64,000 nucleotides of DNA from Heterodera schachtii (lineage: Eukaryota > Nematoda > Chromadorea > Rhabditida > Heteroderidae). The notes beneath the pieces were generated by a model, which ran no database searches, had not been told where the DNA came from, and was given only the letters and a program-made list of their open reading frames with translations. Location: positions 461,680 to 525,679 of the forward strand of contig SIJG01000037.1 of assembly GCA_023374025.1 (NCBI GenBank), given 5' to 3'. Shown here in pieces: positions 37,102 to 48,515 of this stretch. The first letter of the stretch is position 1, and each line of letters opens with the position of its first letter. Position numbers and translations under genes: made by a program.

Positions 37102-38427
37102 CCACAAAACATTTTATACCCTCAAGGAATGATCAAAAGATGTATACCTCTATTCAGTGTTGTAATAATAAATACAGACTTTTTATGGAACTGATTTACA
37201 TTTGATTAAACCAAAAATCATTTCCATGGTTATTGGCGACAGGGATGTTACGGCCAAAACCCAAAAACCGGGCACACGAGTTAAGAAACCCAATTTCAAA
37301 CCCTTGGAAAAACCGTCAACTTTACGCAGTTCTTTAAGGTTAAAAACGTAAAATTATTAACGGAACTATCTTCAAGTTCGCAAATTTTTCAGTTTAAATC
37401 TGCTCTAAAATCTTGATCAAATTTAGGGGTTTATTTAACCAATTTTGGGGGCCAGCGATGCCAAAAGGCACCGCAAGAGGAAAAAATGAAAATTATGGTG
37501 TCATTCGAAAGCTTAACATGTTTATAAGCTTTTTCTAAGGCATTGTTTCGTGATAAGGACAATTACCAAAAAAGTTATACACGAAAATTGCAAAAAAGTT
37601 CAAAAATTTTGAATATGCAAGAAATTTTTTTATTTTTTCGTAAGGCTAATAAAGCATGCTAAGAGCTTTCGAATGATACCAAGATTGTTGGATTTGGATA
37701 ACAAATAAAAAAGTTATATGCTGGCCCCCACCGGGCGCGCCCAAATGTGAGCGCCCAACCGTGGACGGATTCCGCGGGAATTGTGTTTTTTTTCCTGGAT
37801 TTTTGTATTTTTTATTTTGACTAACTTGGCGTAACATTTCTTAATTGAAAATGCTTTTGAGTCGCGCAAAAGTAAATTTTGATTAGGGCCTGTGTTTGTG
37901 TTTGAGCCCGGACGGGATCGGGATCCCGACGGGACTTTCCCGGGATCTCGATCCCGGCTTTTTGAAACAAGAGCGGGATCGGGAATCGCGGTAATCCTAT
38001 CCCAGCCTAATGCAAATCCCCACTTTTTCAAATTCCGGGCTCTAGTTTTATGAACTAAAAAACGGGGTAGTACTGTAGTTTGTACTCCCCTCATTTTTTG
38101 AAAAATATCAAAAATTTTACTGTCATAAAAACATTTGTTAGGTGGTGTTTGCGACCGCTGATGATATCCATTTCGATCAATTCTGAACCCCGACTAAAAC
38201 TTTTTAGTGCTCTTTTTCAAGGGAAAATCCTGGAGAATATCTAAATTTTGTTTAGTTTGAAATTAAGTTTATGTTTGCAAAGTTTTGGTGTTCTGATTAA
38301 TTAATAAAAAAAATTATAACTTATTTGCGCTTGGAGCCAAAATTGAATCTCTGTGTGCTGTTAATAATCCGCTCCTGCTCTGATTATTTACAAATTTGGT
38401 GATATTTGTCATTTTCTCAAATTTTCA
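37102..38427. other. intergenic repeat-rich spacer
   Basis: Contains a degraded foldback copy at about 37490-37740 with TCATTCGAAAGCTTAACATG and its partner GAGCTTTCGAATGATACCAAG, as in the 951-1386 element. At about 37905-37985 there is a GATC-rich self-complementary stretch (CGGGATCGGGATCCCGACGG). The spacer probably holds the rpb-9 promoter. No gene recognised. Confidence 0.55.
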
Positions 38428-39310
38428 ATGAGCGGTTACGTCGGCATCAAATTTTGCCCCGAATGGTATTGGTTTTGCTTAAATTCCATTAACCATTCCC
38501 ACCAAAAGCAATAACATGCTTTACCCGCGTGAAGACAAACAAAATCGGCAGCTTATGTACGTTTGTCGGAATTGTGAGCACAGCGAACCGGCGGACAATC
38601 CGTGCATTTATGTGAACAAACTGACGCACGAAGTCGAGTGCGTTTTGTAGTCAAATTGCAATGAATTATTGATTGGTCACCCTTAATGAGTTAAGTGAGC
38701 TGACACAAATTGTGGCAGATGTTATTCACGACCCGACTCTGCCCAAGACGGAGGAGCACCCGTGCCCCAAATGCAAAAACGCCGAGTCGGTGTTCTTCCA
38801 GGCGCAGTCGCGGCGAGCGGAGGTTTGAACCTATTTTGACTGAACATTTAATACCCTTTCATATTATAATTAGCAATTTGACATGGCATTTGTTTGATCA
38901 GCTGGTCTGATTTTTTCTGGTTAATGCCTAACGCAGCACCGCCGGGTCCCAATTTTCTTATAGCCGAACTTTGTCTCAAAATGGCCAAAATTTGGCGAAA
39001 ATAGCAGAAATATTTTACAAAAATTTCCAATCCGATTTCCGACATTTTTGGGGTCGGAATTAAAAAGAATTCTTCAGAATCCATCTTTTCCTTTCCTAAT
39101 TTGTTTTCTCTTTATTTCCCCACCCATTCTGAGGGAGTTGACAGTGAGATGCCAATTTTTAAATTCGTTCATTTTTTCAAAAGTGAATATTCGCCCCCGG
39201 AATTTGTTTCCGATAGTCGTAAAAGACTTACTCCTTTCGTTATTTAGGAAGAAATGCGTTTGTATTACGTGTGCACTAACTCACAGTGTACTCATCGGTG
39301 GACCGACTGA
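38428..39310 (+). CDS. rpb-9: RNA polymerase II subunit RPB9
   Basis: Exons 38428-38465, 38509-38637, 38696-38822, 39248-39310; 118 aa. A zinc-ribbon subunit for start-site choice, fidelity and TFIIS response. Two Cys4 ribbons: [16 protein letters not shown] with [15 protein letters not shown], then [15 protein letters not shown] with [14 protein letters not shown]. The linker [17 protein letters not shown] and [11 protein letters not shown] match the family. Ends HRWTD. The last intron is 425 bp. LAMTOR2 begins 198 bp after the stop on the same strand. Confidence 0.96.
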
Positions 39311-39508
39311 ACGAACGGAAAAGAAAGAAAGAAAAAAGGGACAGCGGACGGTTTTTCGATCTCAGCGAATTGCGACGGCGGAACATTTCTATTCACCAAA
39401 TAAACTTAAAGCCGACAAATTCCTCCTTAGCCTAATCGTTGCTATCAGTTTACATTTTCCGTTTCTTCGCTTTGTTCGTCCGTTTTCCTTCGGTTTTGCT
39501 TTTGCCTT

Positions 39509-40064
39509 ATGATCCGCACCCGTGCGTTGGATGCCTTCCTCGGCCAAGTCGTCGGCGGAGCAGTGGCGGGTGTGCTCCTCTTCAACAAGGACGGTACGGA
39601 TTGGTGTCATACATGAAAAAGGGAGAGGGGTCGACCCCCCTCCCCCCCATTTCGCCCGCAAAGGGTCCAAAATGTGGGACCATTTCGCACCGAGGGAGCC
39701 GGTGTAAAAGAGGTGGGGGGGGGGGGTCGCCGGCGAAGGGGAAAAGAGGGAAATTTCTGAAAATATCCCCCCCCCCCCCGGCGGCGCCTATCGGCACGCC
39801 GGCCCCCAAAAATCCATCCTATTTTTCCTTAAAAAAGTAGCCAAAAATCTCAATATTTGGTCATTTTTTTAGACAACATCTGCTTACAAAGCATTAAAAA
39901 TTAAAAAAATTTTCCCGGCATCGCCTGTCGGCACCGCCGGCCCCCTGTTCCCAAAAAGTTTTTTACAAAAGCGAGTCAGAAAAAAGAGGGTCTGAAAAGC
40001 AACAAAAAAAAAAAAAAGGTCGTCAGTTTACATGGCTGGACCATTTCGCAACATTGGCCGCTGA

Positions 40065-40095
<31 letters not shown>

Positions 40096-40528
40096 AGACC
40101 ATTTCGCAAAAATTTTGGTTGACCTCCCCCCCCCCCCTTTTTCATGTATGATTGGTGTGTCGTGTCGACTGTTCTTCGATTCATTTTTATAGGGTTGACC
40201 GTCTCGAGGACTGTCAGTGAGGCGACCCGTCAGTTCAGTGGCAATGTCTATTCGGCGCTACTCGCCAACATTTGGGAGACTTTCGAGCGGCAGGGTTTTC
40301 CTTTCGTCCTCCGCCTTTCTCTGGCAATTGCCTTTCTCAGGTGTCCGTGACGAGTTGAGGGAAGTGATTATCGGCTGCGACCGGGGCACCGTTGTGCTTA
40401 CGCGCGTCGCATCAATGCTTTTGGCGGTGGTGGGAACCGAAAAAGCGCCGTTGGGCATTTTGCTGGTCAAATTGCACGCATTGGTCGAACAACTCAAAGT
40501 CCCTTTGAGTGCCATCTCCCTAAATTGA
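39509..40528 (+). CDS. lmtr-2: Ragulator subunit LAMTOR2 (p14, roadblock fold)
   Basis: Exons 39509-39593, 40193-40294, 40341-40528; 124 aa, against 125 in mammals. Part of the lysosomal Ragulator that anchors Rag GTPases for mTORC1 and supports MAPK signalling. It opens MIRTRALDAFLGQVVGGAVA with VLLFNKDG, continues VYSALLANIWETFERQG, IIGCDRGTVVLTRVASMLLA and ends LVKLHALVEQLKVPLSAIS, following the roadblock fold. Intron 1 (599 bp) is almost entirely one transposable element with a clear target duplication. The 198-bp gap after rpb-9 suggests an operon. Confidence 0.9.
39608..40150. mobile_element. 543-bp C/G-tract foldback element, TSD ATTGGTGT
   Basis: In LAMTOR2 intron 1. Exact 8-bp duplication ATTGGTGT (39600-39607, 40151-40158). 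Termini CATACATGAAAAAGGG and CCCTTTTTCATGTATG are perfect inverted copies, followed by GAGGGGTCGAC/GTTGACCTCCCC arms and C/G runs up to about 28 bases. The centre holds two copies of the CCGGCGGCGCCTATCGGC-type palindrome. No coding capacity. Confidence 0.9.
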
Positions 40529-40900
40529 CTGAATTTTATATCGGACGGACGGAGCGGACAATTAATTACCATTTTATTCACTATACAAATTTTTACAATA
40601 AAAATCAAAAAATGGTGAGCATTCACTGGTATTGTCTGTTTTCTTTGGGTTGGATCGTTTTTGGGGTCAATGGAAACTCGTACAATAATAAATTACAAAA
40701 TTAGCCTATGCCCATTGTACGAGTTGCATGACACCCGTTTTTCTTTGTCGTTGCCAATTGCGCGTCTTTTTGTCCGTTCCATCATTCTTTTTGATTCACA
40801 TTCGGCAATTTCTTGGCCGTAATTGGTCCACCGGGATGCTCATGTGAGCAGCAACGGAACATTTCGACGTGCGCGTTTGTCTCTGAAGGGATAACTCTCA
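40529..40900. other. convergent intergenic spacer
   Basis: Space between the stop codons of LAMTOR2 (+) and the Na+/H+ exchanger (-). AATAAA-like A/T sequence near 40600, consistent with 3' UTRs. Nothing else seen. Confidence 0.5.
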
Positions 40901-41949
40901 TCATTGGCCCCAATTAACAATTGTTCTGTCGCTAACTTCCACTTTTGGGCTCAATGACCGTCCCCTCCTTTCTCCGTCGGTTTCTCCGTTTGGTTCCTTT
41001 CTTCTGCTGATGTTCGTCGGATGTTCTTCACTTTTGCTAATGAAATACATCATGTAATTGTCTTTTATGTCGTCATCTCTCTCCGTTTTCTCCAATTCAA
41101 TTGCATTTTTATCGAAAAGTCGCGCAAAGATTCCGTAAAAAGCGTCGGTTGGCTTTTGCTGCGACGGAATCGCACAGATCTGCCGAAAAATTAAACGCAT
41201 TTAAATGTCCAGATGGCGTTGCTTTTGGTTTTGGCAAATGTGCCGACTCCCAGCAAATGTGCCATTTTCCGTTCCAATGAGTGACTGTGACTGACCCCTT
41301 CGTATCGCTCTGCGGAATTCCTTCCTTCCATCCATTGGTAATGAGTGAGTGTGGAACTGGCGCTGGCCGACGAAGGGCTGGGCGCCGGGCCGATGCGATG
41401 GCCGAGGGGGGCGTCTTTGCGCGTTCTGTCCGTTTGGGGAGGGCATTTTCAACGGTCAGTGCTCCGCGGCCTTTGCCCACCTTCGGACACTTCCCCTGAC
41501 CGTTCTTTGGGCCTCCAAAAGTGTCAATTTGTTATATGCCCTTATAATTGGCGACGCGTCGAAGGCCTTTCGCTGCTCTCCGCGCATCAAAGCGGGCTTC
41601 AGCACTTTGGCGTTGAACCGTTCGAACCTTTGGTGCGTCCGTTCGCTGTGTTTGCCTTTCCCTTGGCCAACTCACGTGTCCCGAATTGCGTTGGGCCCTT
41701 TTCTCCCCACAATGTCTTCGATGCCGGTCATTAAATAGTCGCAATTCTGCCAAAGGCGCAAAATAATTTGCCGATTTTGGCGCACAAAATTCCTCACCCG
41801 CGAGCAGAGTTTTTCGAACATCGTTTCCTCTTTGTCCACATCGTTTTTCTTCACTTTAAGCCAATGGAGAAGGGGACGGATGGTAATGCCCTTTTAAATG
41901 GGGAGGAGGTGAAGGAAGGAAAGAGAAGACGGACGGTAATTAGCGTAAC

Positions 41950-41989
<40 letters not shown>

Positions 41990-44452
41990 TGGTAATTAGC
42001 AGGAGGACTAATTAAAGACGCACTTGGAAGAAAACAGTGAAGAAAATGACGGAAATGCAAGTGGTGGCGAACCTTAGAGGGAATAATTACTTCATTAATA
42101 GACGGGGAACGAATTAATGGGCAATTAACGGACATTTGCTTTGGCGGAAGCGAATCCTCCAAAGAGACGACGAGGCCAAAGGCAATGGCACCTCTGAGAC
42201 CGCCGTAGGAAAGGACAAATTGGTCGCTGAAGGAGAACTTTTTGGTGCGGAAACGATTCAGAAAAAGGCATTGGACAACGACCCCTGGGGGAAGAAAAGC
42301 GACGATTAAAGGAAAAGCGAAAGAGAGAACGGAAAAAGACCGATGACGCGATAGAGCAGACAAAAGGCAATTGTGGCGACAATGAAAGCCCAGTCCCAAA
42401 GATGGACTTCGGAAACGGCGGAGAGGCCGAGGAACATGAAGATGACCGTCTCACTGCACTGGGCCAACATTTTGACAAAATATTTGACCGAGTTGGACGC
42501 GTCGTGGCTGAGGTTTCCCTTCACGTACTGTTTCATCGAAATGCCACAGGCGACGATGCTAAAAGGGGAAAAGCTGAGAAGAAAAAGTGGGGGGGGGGCG
42601 GACGCGAGGATTGAGGAAAGGCCGAACAGTTCAGCAGTCAGATAAGCCATGTAGGGGACGATGAACACGAACACCGGGGCGAGAATGCGAACACGAGTGG
42701 TCAATCTGACAATGGCAAATCAGCAGAAGGAAGGGCGGGGAGGGATGATCGGACTTTGTGGCAATGCAAGTGATCAGAGAGAAGAGCAGACCGATCAAAA
42801 CTCCGCCGACGGCGATCACCAAAAAGGAGGCGACGCCGGCAGCGTAATCCATCGCCTCCAAATTCGGTTCGCCGATCGCAATGAATTTGCGAAACATTTG
42901 ATACAACACCTGAACACCAATTGGGATGAATCGTCCGCAATGTTATTTCTCGGGACTGACCACGCTAACGCCGTCATTGAACAGTGCCTCGCCAAACACG
43001 TTGATGAAGAGGAACTCGTTGATGTGAACCTGCTCAAATACGGCGATCACCGCCACCGGATCGACGGCTGAGATGAGAGAAGCGAAGAGCAGAATTTGAA
43101 AAGCGGAGAAAGGGACGGAGAAGAGGGACAGATGGCCAAGCCAAAGCAGGGAGAACCCTTCAGAGGGAGGGAAATTGGTAAGGGAAAATGAGAAGGGGAA
43201 TTGGGAAAGGAAAAGGGGGAAAGGGGGGGGGCGGAGGGATACCTATGGCCATTGTGTTCCAAACAGTGCCAACGAGAGCGAACAGCAGCACGGAGTCGAA
43301 ATTATCGAACAGCTGACGATTTGGCATAAAGTAACCTTAGCAGAGGGAAGGGACAGATGAGAATGGAGGGCGGAACAGAAAGTACCGGCGTCGAAAATGA
43401 TCGGTGGGAGAAGGTAAAGGAAGAAAGTGTGAGCACTGAAATTGGGGATTCATTTCGCTTATGGGGACGGACGGACTCGAGACTGAACACCGCCCCGTCC
43501 ACGTCCATCGTTCGCAACACCCAACCGAGCACCAAACCGAGCGCAATGAGCAGCGCCGAGTCGGGCACAGCCTCGGCAATGCCTTTGTTCATGTTGAACA
43601 CTGAGGGAAAGGTTAATAACTATTAATTAGCCAATTAGGAGGGCAATTGGGAGAGTCTTACGGATTTTGGCAAAACTGGCCAAAAGGAGCCAAAAGGACA
43701 CACCAAACGGAGTGGCAATTTGCTGCCAATTCAGCGTAAAGAGCTAAGGCAAGGCAAACAGTTAAAACGAAAATTAACGGGTAAAATACGCGGAAACGAA
43801 GGAACGGCAAAGAGACTGAGTCGGCATCGCTTTGATTCCATTGGTTAGGGCCGACGAGAAGTTCGAAGAGTGAGACATTGGCATTGAGAAGAGGGGCGGA
43901 CGAATTGACGCCGGCGGGGGAACCCTCGAGAAACGGTGGAGACGAAGCGGACGATTCAGAAGCATTGGTTGTTACATGGCCATCGGAAAAGTACGAACAG
44001 CCGACGGAGGGCAAAAACAGCGGGAGGAGGAAGAGGAGGACGGAGAGAAAAGTGAGCGAAGGCAAAGGCCAAAAGCGACGGGGAGAAGGCCGAATGGACC
44101 GTTCTGCTGTTGATGACACGGATTTAGGCCAAAATGGACCACGAGACGGACGAGCGGATGATGGCAAAGAGATGGAAGAAGACGAAGAGGAAGAGGAGAG
44201 CCGGATGAGAGGATGAGAGGAGCAAAAGGAAGGAGAAGCGGAAGATGAACAGCAGGGAGAAGAGGAAGAAGACGAACAGGGAGAAGAGGAAGAAGCGGAA
44301 TATGAACAGGGAGAAGAGGAAGAAGACGAACAGGGAGAAGAGGAAGAAGACGAACAGGGAGAAGAGGAAAAAGGAAACGGACAGGGAGAAGAGGAAGAAG
44401 ACGAACAGGGAGAAGAGAAAAAAGGAAACGGAATGGCGTTGTCAAATAGCAT
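40901..44452 (-). CDS. Na+/H+ exchanger (NHE/SLC9A, NHX family)
   Basis: About a dozen exons. An electroneutral antiporter of plasma or organelle membranes. Along the protein: a cleavable or anchor signal ([15 protein letters not shown]), a Ser/Asn-rich extracellular stretch, then [48 protein letters not shown] with [12 protein letters not shown], and the ion-binding helix [14 protein letters not shown] (about 43036-43072). Further on are [49 protein letters not shown] and [15 protein letters not shown] (42170-42215). The cytosolic tail has [11 protein letters not shown] (NHE lipid/CHP region), [13 protein letters not shown] and ends [10 protein letters not shown]. The 5' end is uncertain: a Ser/Cys-rich repeat frame extends to 44452, but a start nearer 44130 is possible. 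The junction near 43430-43473 does not resolve cleanly in phase. Confidence 0.88.
44225..44430. repeat. minisatellite, unit about 24 bp (GACGAACAGGGAGAAGAGGA)
   Basis: About eight tandem imperfect copies with two related unit lengths, differing by GCGGAATATGAA and AAAGGAAACGGA variants. Minus strand reads as CSSSSSSP repeats in the possible 5' end of the exchanger; plus strand reads as EKRKKTNR. Either coding reading may be accidental. Confidence 0.7.
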
Positions 44453-46891
44453 CCTAATGCATAAGGAAAAAAAGGAAGCAGATAATATGGAAAATGTCGA
44501 ACGAAGATGAACTTCACAAACGAGAGCTGCTGGCGCTAAAAAATTTTGTGCTTTTGGACATTAGCCGAGAATAAATTTAATGGGAAAGGGAAAGTGCTGC
44601 GAAGGGAATGGGGGATGGTATTTCGGTACTTTTCCATTTGAAATGAACGCGTTCCCCCCCCCCCCCCCCCCACTCGCCCGCTCGCTTCGTCGCCCGCTTT
44701 CTCATCCCCCACGGGCCCTTCCAATTCCAAAGTGAATCAGAGGGACGACGGAATGATCAAATTAATTTACATTTATTTACAAATGTTTTTGAATGAAAAT
44801 AAAGCAGACTAAGCAAAACAGCATAACAAAAAGGAAAAACAAACAAAGGAAGAAATCTGCTGGCATTATGCCAAACAATCATAAAGGGGGGGGGGGACGA
44901 TGGAGTTAGCGGCAAAAAGTGAACGAACGGATCTACCCATGTAAAGGTCAGTCAACCCATGCAAATGCTGCTTTTTTTTTTTTGCTTTTCGTAGCATTTT
45001 GCACTTGTGGCCCATCGGGGGGGGGGGGGGGGGTCCGGCGATTCCGACATGTGCCGCCGAGGAAAATAGGAAAATTTGGTCCGTTTCTTAACAGATTTTG
45101 CTTTGGAAATGAAATTTAAGGGAATTAGAGAATTTTCAAGTTCTCCTGGAAAATATTTAATTTTTATTAAATTTATTAATAAATTACTAAACAATGCCAC
45201 AATTCTCGCTGCGACCCCTATCTCTCCTCACCATTTTAAAGTCCCTCCCCTCCCACTGCGAAAAGGCCCCTCCATTTCGGCCACTTTGTGGGCTGAGGGT
45301 GGGGGAGTCACTCACCCCCCCCCCCCATTTGAGTGATGCCAATGTCAAAAAACACCGAAAAAGTGTAATTAGCGATGTTGAATAATCAAACAAACCAGGG
45401 AAGAACGTGAAAGTGATCAGGAAGCTTATGAACATAAGGAAGAAGCCCATTGAGAGGGTAATGAGAGGGACGGACGCGAAAGAGTGGCTTTTTGGAGTGG
45501 GGAAAGGGGAGAATGAAGTGTTTTTGTTCACGGATTGGAGATGAAAACGGGTGGAAGACGAAGACGGAGCAAACGCAGTTTGGGGGGGGGGGAGGGGGAA
45601 AAGCCACGGCGATTGCCACGGTGGAACGACGAGAGAGAGGGAGAGAGAGAGGGAAAGGGAATCGCAAGGAAGAAATTAATTAATGCCATCAACCGATAAT
45701 TAGTGCTAATTGATTAATTAAAACAAAAAAGGGAATAATCACATAACAGAGGAAACAATGAGTAATGAATGAGCAGCGAACTGAGCGGCAGAGGCAAAAA
45801 CAGTCAAAGGTTGAAAATGGAAGGGCACTTGAAACTTTGGGAGAAATGTCAACGCATTCCCTTGGAACTATGAATGTTCCCTCTTTTGAGAGCAGTCGCA
45901 CACAAAAAACATACGAGAAACGGATCAATGCGATCAGTCAATCCGACAAAAATGGGATGGCATTATTATCCCGGGGATTGATCAGTTCGGATGTGAAAGT
46001 GACAGTCGCCCGTCGAGGGCAATGCGACGGAAAAGAGTCGGGGAAGTGAAATGGGAGTGAATGGGGCGCGGACAGAAAGCACAGAACGAATGAACTCTCA
46101 AAACGGGGGGGGGGGGGGGCGAAGAGCACTCAAATTTAGGGAAGGCTCCCGGGGATGGACACGCATTGGTCAACTAAAGCATTTCCAAAGGTGGAGTGGG
46201 CGAGTGATGTGTTTCCGATTGTTTTTCTGCTCGGGTTCCCTGGATATGCTGACGATTGGATGGATTGGGGGGACTGGTTTGTTGCTGTGGGCTGAGCTTC
46301 GGATGAAAGAAAGAGACCTGCAAGGAATGTCCAGCATCCGTCTTCACTCATCCAATGGGTGGAGGATGGGTGTATCCCCCCCCCCCTCCTCAACTGAAAA
46401 ATATTGAGCCAACTATTAGAAGAAATTTGCATTTGTAAACCCGAAAAAATGAGAAAATGATGATGGAAACCATCTAAAGCCCCCCCCCCCCCTCCCCGCT
46501 TTAGCGGTTGGATTTGTTTGACCACCGCCCAAACAAAGAATAAGCCAGTTCCAAACAGCAAAAACGAGAGTACAAAAGCTTCACATTTCAGTTTGTTATT
46601 ATACTCAATTGAACAGTTGAAAAAGAACAAAGGAACGAATTTTGAAATGAAAACAGTGCATAGAAAGATCAAAATTCTGAGGGGAAAGGAGGAGGAGAGA
46701 ATGCACGAAGGAAGAAGCGCAATGACACGACGAAGAAAGGGGCAAAGGGAGCAGCAAAGGGCAGCGCCGCCAATTAATCAGTCGCCACTCGCCGCGACTC
46801 TTTCGCCCCTCCCCCCGCCATTGTCGTCAATTGCCGGCGGTTTCTGCTGCTGCTTCTGCAAAAGCTTCATCTTCTTCTTTCTCATCAGCCG
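44453..46891. other. region with poly-C/G tracts and two possible membrane-protein exons (minus)
   Basis: No gene could be assembled. Two minus-strand stretches look coding: 46503-46672 (FVLSFLLFGTGLFFVWAVV, one hydrophobic helix then basic KQIQPLKR) and about 45420-45531 (PLITLSMGFFLMFISFLITF, a second helix). They may be exons of one small multi-pass protein, but no junctions are proven. C or G runs of 10-17 bases occur near 44648, 44886, 45018, 45316, 46105 and 46481, and ambiguous inverted repeats accompany them. Confidence 0.3.
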
Positions 46892-48515
46892 TTATCCTTC
46901 GCATCTCCGCCGTTTCCTTGTAAATTCGCGTTGACTCCTCCGAAAGTTCCCCCAATTCAATCTTAAGGGTTTTTTTAGACTTGGGCCCCAAATTGGCCAT
47001 CGAATCACTTCGTAACTGCTGTCAGAAGAGAACAACGACGGTCTGTATTGGAACATTGGGCCAAGCTTGGAAAAATCCTTCCGAAACGGCGATTGGGGCA
47101 ACATTCGGCCCATCGCCGGCAGAATTCGCTGCATCGACGGCACTGACTTAAGTTTTGTCTGCTTCTCTTCTTTGCTTTGGCGCAGCGGCGAATTGTCCGT
47201 GGTGTTTGATTTCTGATTTGTGTCATTTATTTGTATGGGTTTGATACGCCGGCTTTGCTTTACCCTCAGTCGGCTGAATGGAGCAGGCAATTTCCACACG
47301 GTCGGCCTTCGCTGCCTCCGCAAATTGTGCCCTTCGAACACCGAAGTGGTGGCCGACGCGTACCGAACGTACAGTGCCAAGTCGACTTTGGAAATTGGGA
47401 AAAGAGAGGCGGAGGAATCGGCGTTGGCGAAGTATACTTCATTCGGCGATTTCAGCCCACAGCTGACGCCGAAACGAAGCGAAGGCACCGGTGGGTCTGT
47501 CGAGACTTTCTTCTCGGGATTTTCATTCAAAAGCGCTAAAAGTGAAGAGCTCTTGCTGTCAATTAGTCATTCCTACTGATTACATTCAAATCGCATCAAT
47601 GGGTCTTTGCTCCGTTCCGCCGCTCCGTTTTTGTCCTCCATCACCAAAAAGTCGGCATAGGACCCGTCCAAATCATCCACGGCCACGACGGCCAAGGCGA
47701 CCTCTGCCGCTTCGCGAGTTGCCATCGCCACATTCGCTCGCCGCTCATCCGTCGTCAACACAGTGAACCCGGCAAATTGTTCCTCCGCCGGCAAATCCGT
47801 GGCGGCCACGGTGAGTGCGTCCGTCTCCGCCTCGTCCTCGGCTTCCTCTTCTTCTGTCCTCCCGTCGTTCGCTTCTTCTACCACTTTTGCCTCCGTCTTG
47901 TCAATGCTTTCGCGCACAATTGAAGCCTTTCCGGCCGCAAGTGAAGAGAATGTGCTGCTGGCGACGCTCGACTGGCGGCGAAGTGCGGCGGAGGGCGGCG
48001 GAGACGGCGAATGGTCGCTGGCCTTCAGCAGAAGGACATCAGTGGAGGGCAACACACAGACAACACACACTTACCCGGAACATTCGCATAAATGAATCTT
48101 TGTATTGGGGGCCTTGCTCGAGGGCATCCAAAATGAGCGGACGCCGAATTTGGCTTTTGTGGAGGGAACGAATGAGTTGTTCCAGCGAAGTCATCTCGAA
48201 GGTGCGATAAGCCAAGTCAAAAGCAACTTCGCCACTGCAAAACTGACCATTTTGTTCTAAAAGCATTCAGTGGAAAAACTCAACGAGAAATTCAGTCGCA
48301 CTTTCGCCAATATTTTCCTCCTGTGGCAGCAATTCTCCATCCCGAAACCAATCATTCTCGCCTTCGAATTCATTTTCATTGGTGTCCGAATTGACGGAAA
48401 CAGACCATTCGAGAAATTCACCCTTTTTAGGGCGTGTCATAGGAAAGTGTAAGTAATGGTCTGATCCAAAAGACCAAATGTGTGCCTGAGAAGGATCACT
48501 CGGATTGGATGGCAC
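46892..48515 (-). CDS. unidentified protein with acidic middle and basic C-terminus
   Basis: Exons (plus coordinates) 48302-48515, 48075-48256, 47584-48022, 46892-47535; 492 aa, every junction in phase. Not recognised. The N-terminal 70 residues are acidic with aromatic spots (HIWSFGSDHYLHFPMTRP). Residues about 75-130 form a likely helical segment (GEVAFDLAYRTFEMTSLEQL, RPLILDALEQGPQYKDSF). A Ser/Ala-rich part and a strongly acidic run (RTEEEEAEDEAETD) follow, then a Lys/Arg-rich C-terminus (RRSQREFTRKRRRC). Low-complexity parts argue for a regulatory or nuclear protein, without proof. An in-frame TGA at 48267 is removed by the 45-bp first intron. Confidence 0.6.

Noticed and set aside
41345..41738. 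129-residue plus-strand open frames
   Set aside because: They lie opposite the conserved cytosolic tail of the Na+/H+ exchanger and show no family sequence.
44225..44430. Regular repeats resembling a CRISPR array
   Set aside because: Units are contiguous with no unique spacers; this is a eukaryotic minisatellite.
45765..46049. 94-residue plus-strand frame rich in Ser/Arg/Lys
   Set aside because: No recognisable domain, no splice partners, and a competing minus-strand reading; left unannotated.
48257..48301. In-frame TGA in the unidentified 46.9-48.5 kb gene
   Set aside because: A 45-bp GT-AG intron with correct phase covers it.
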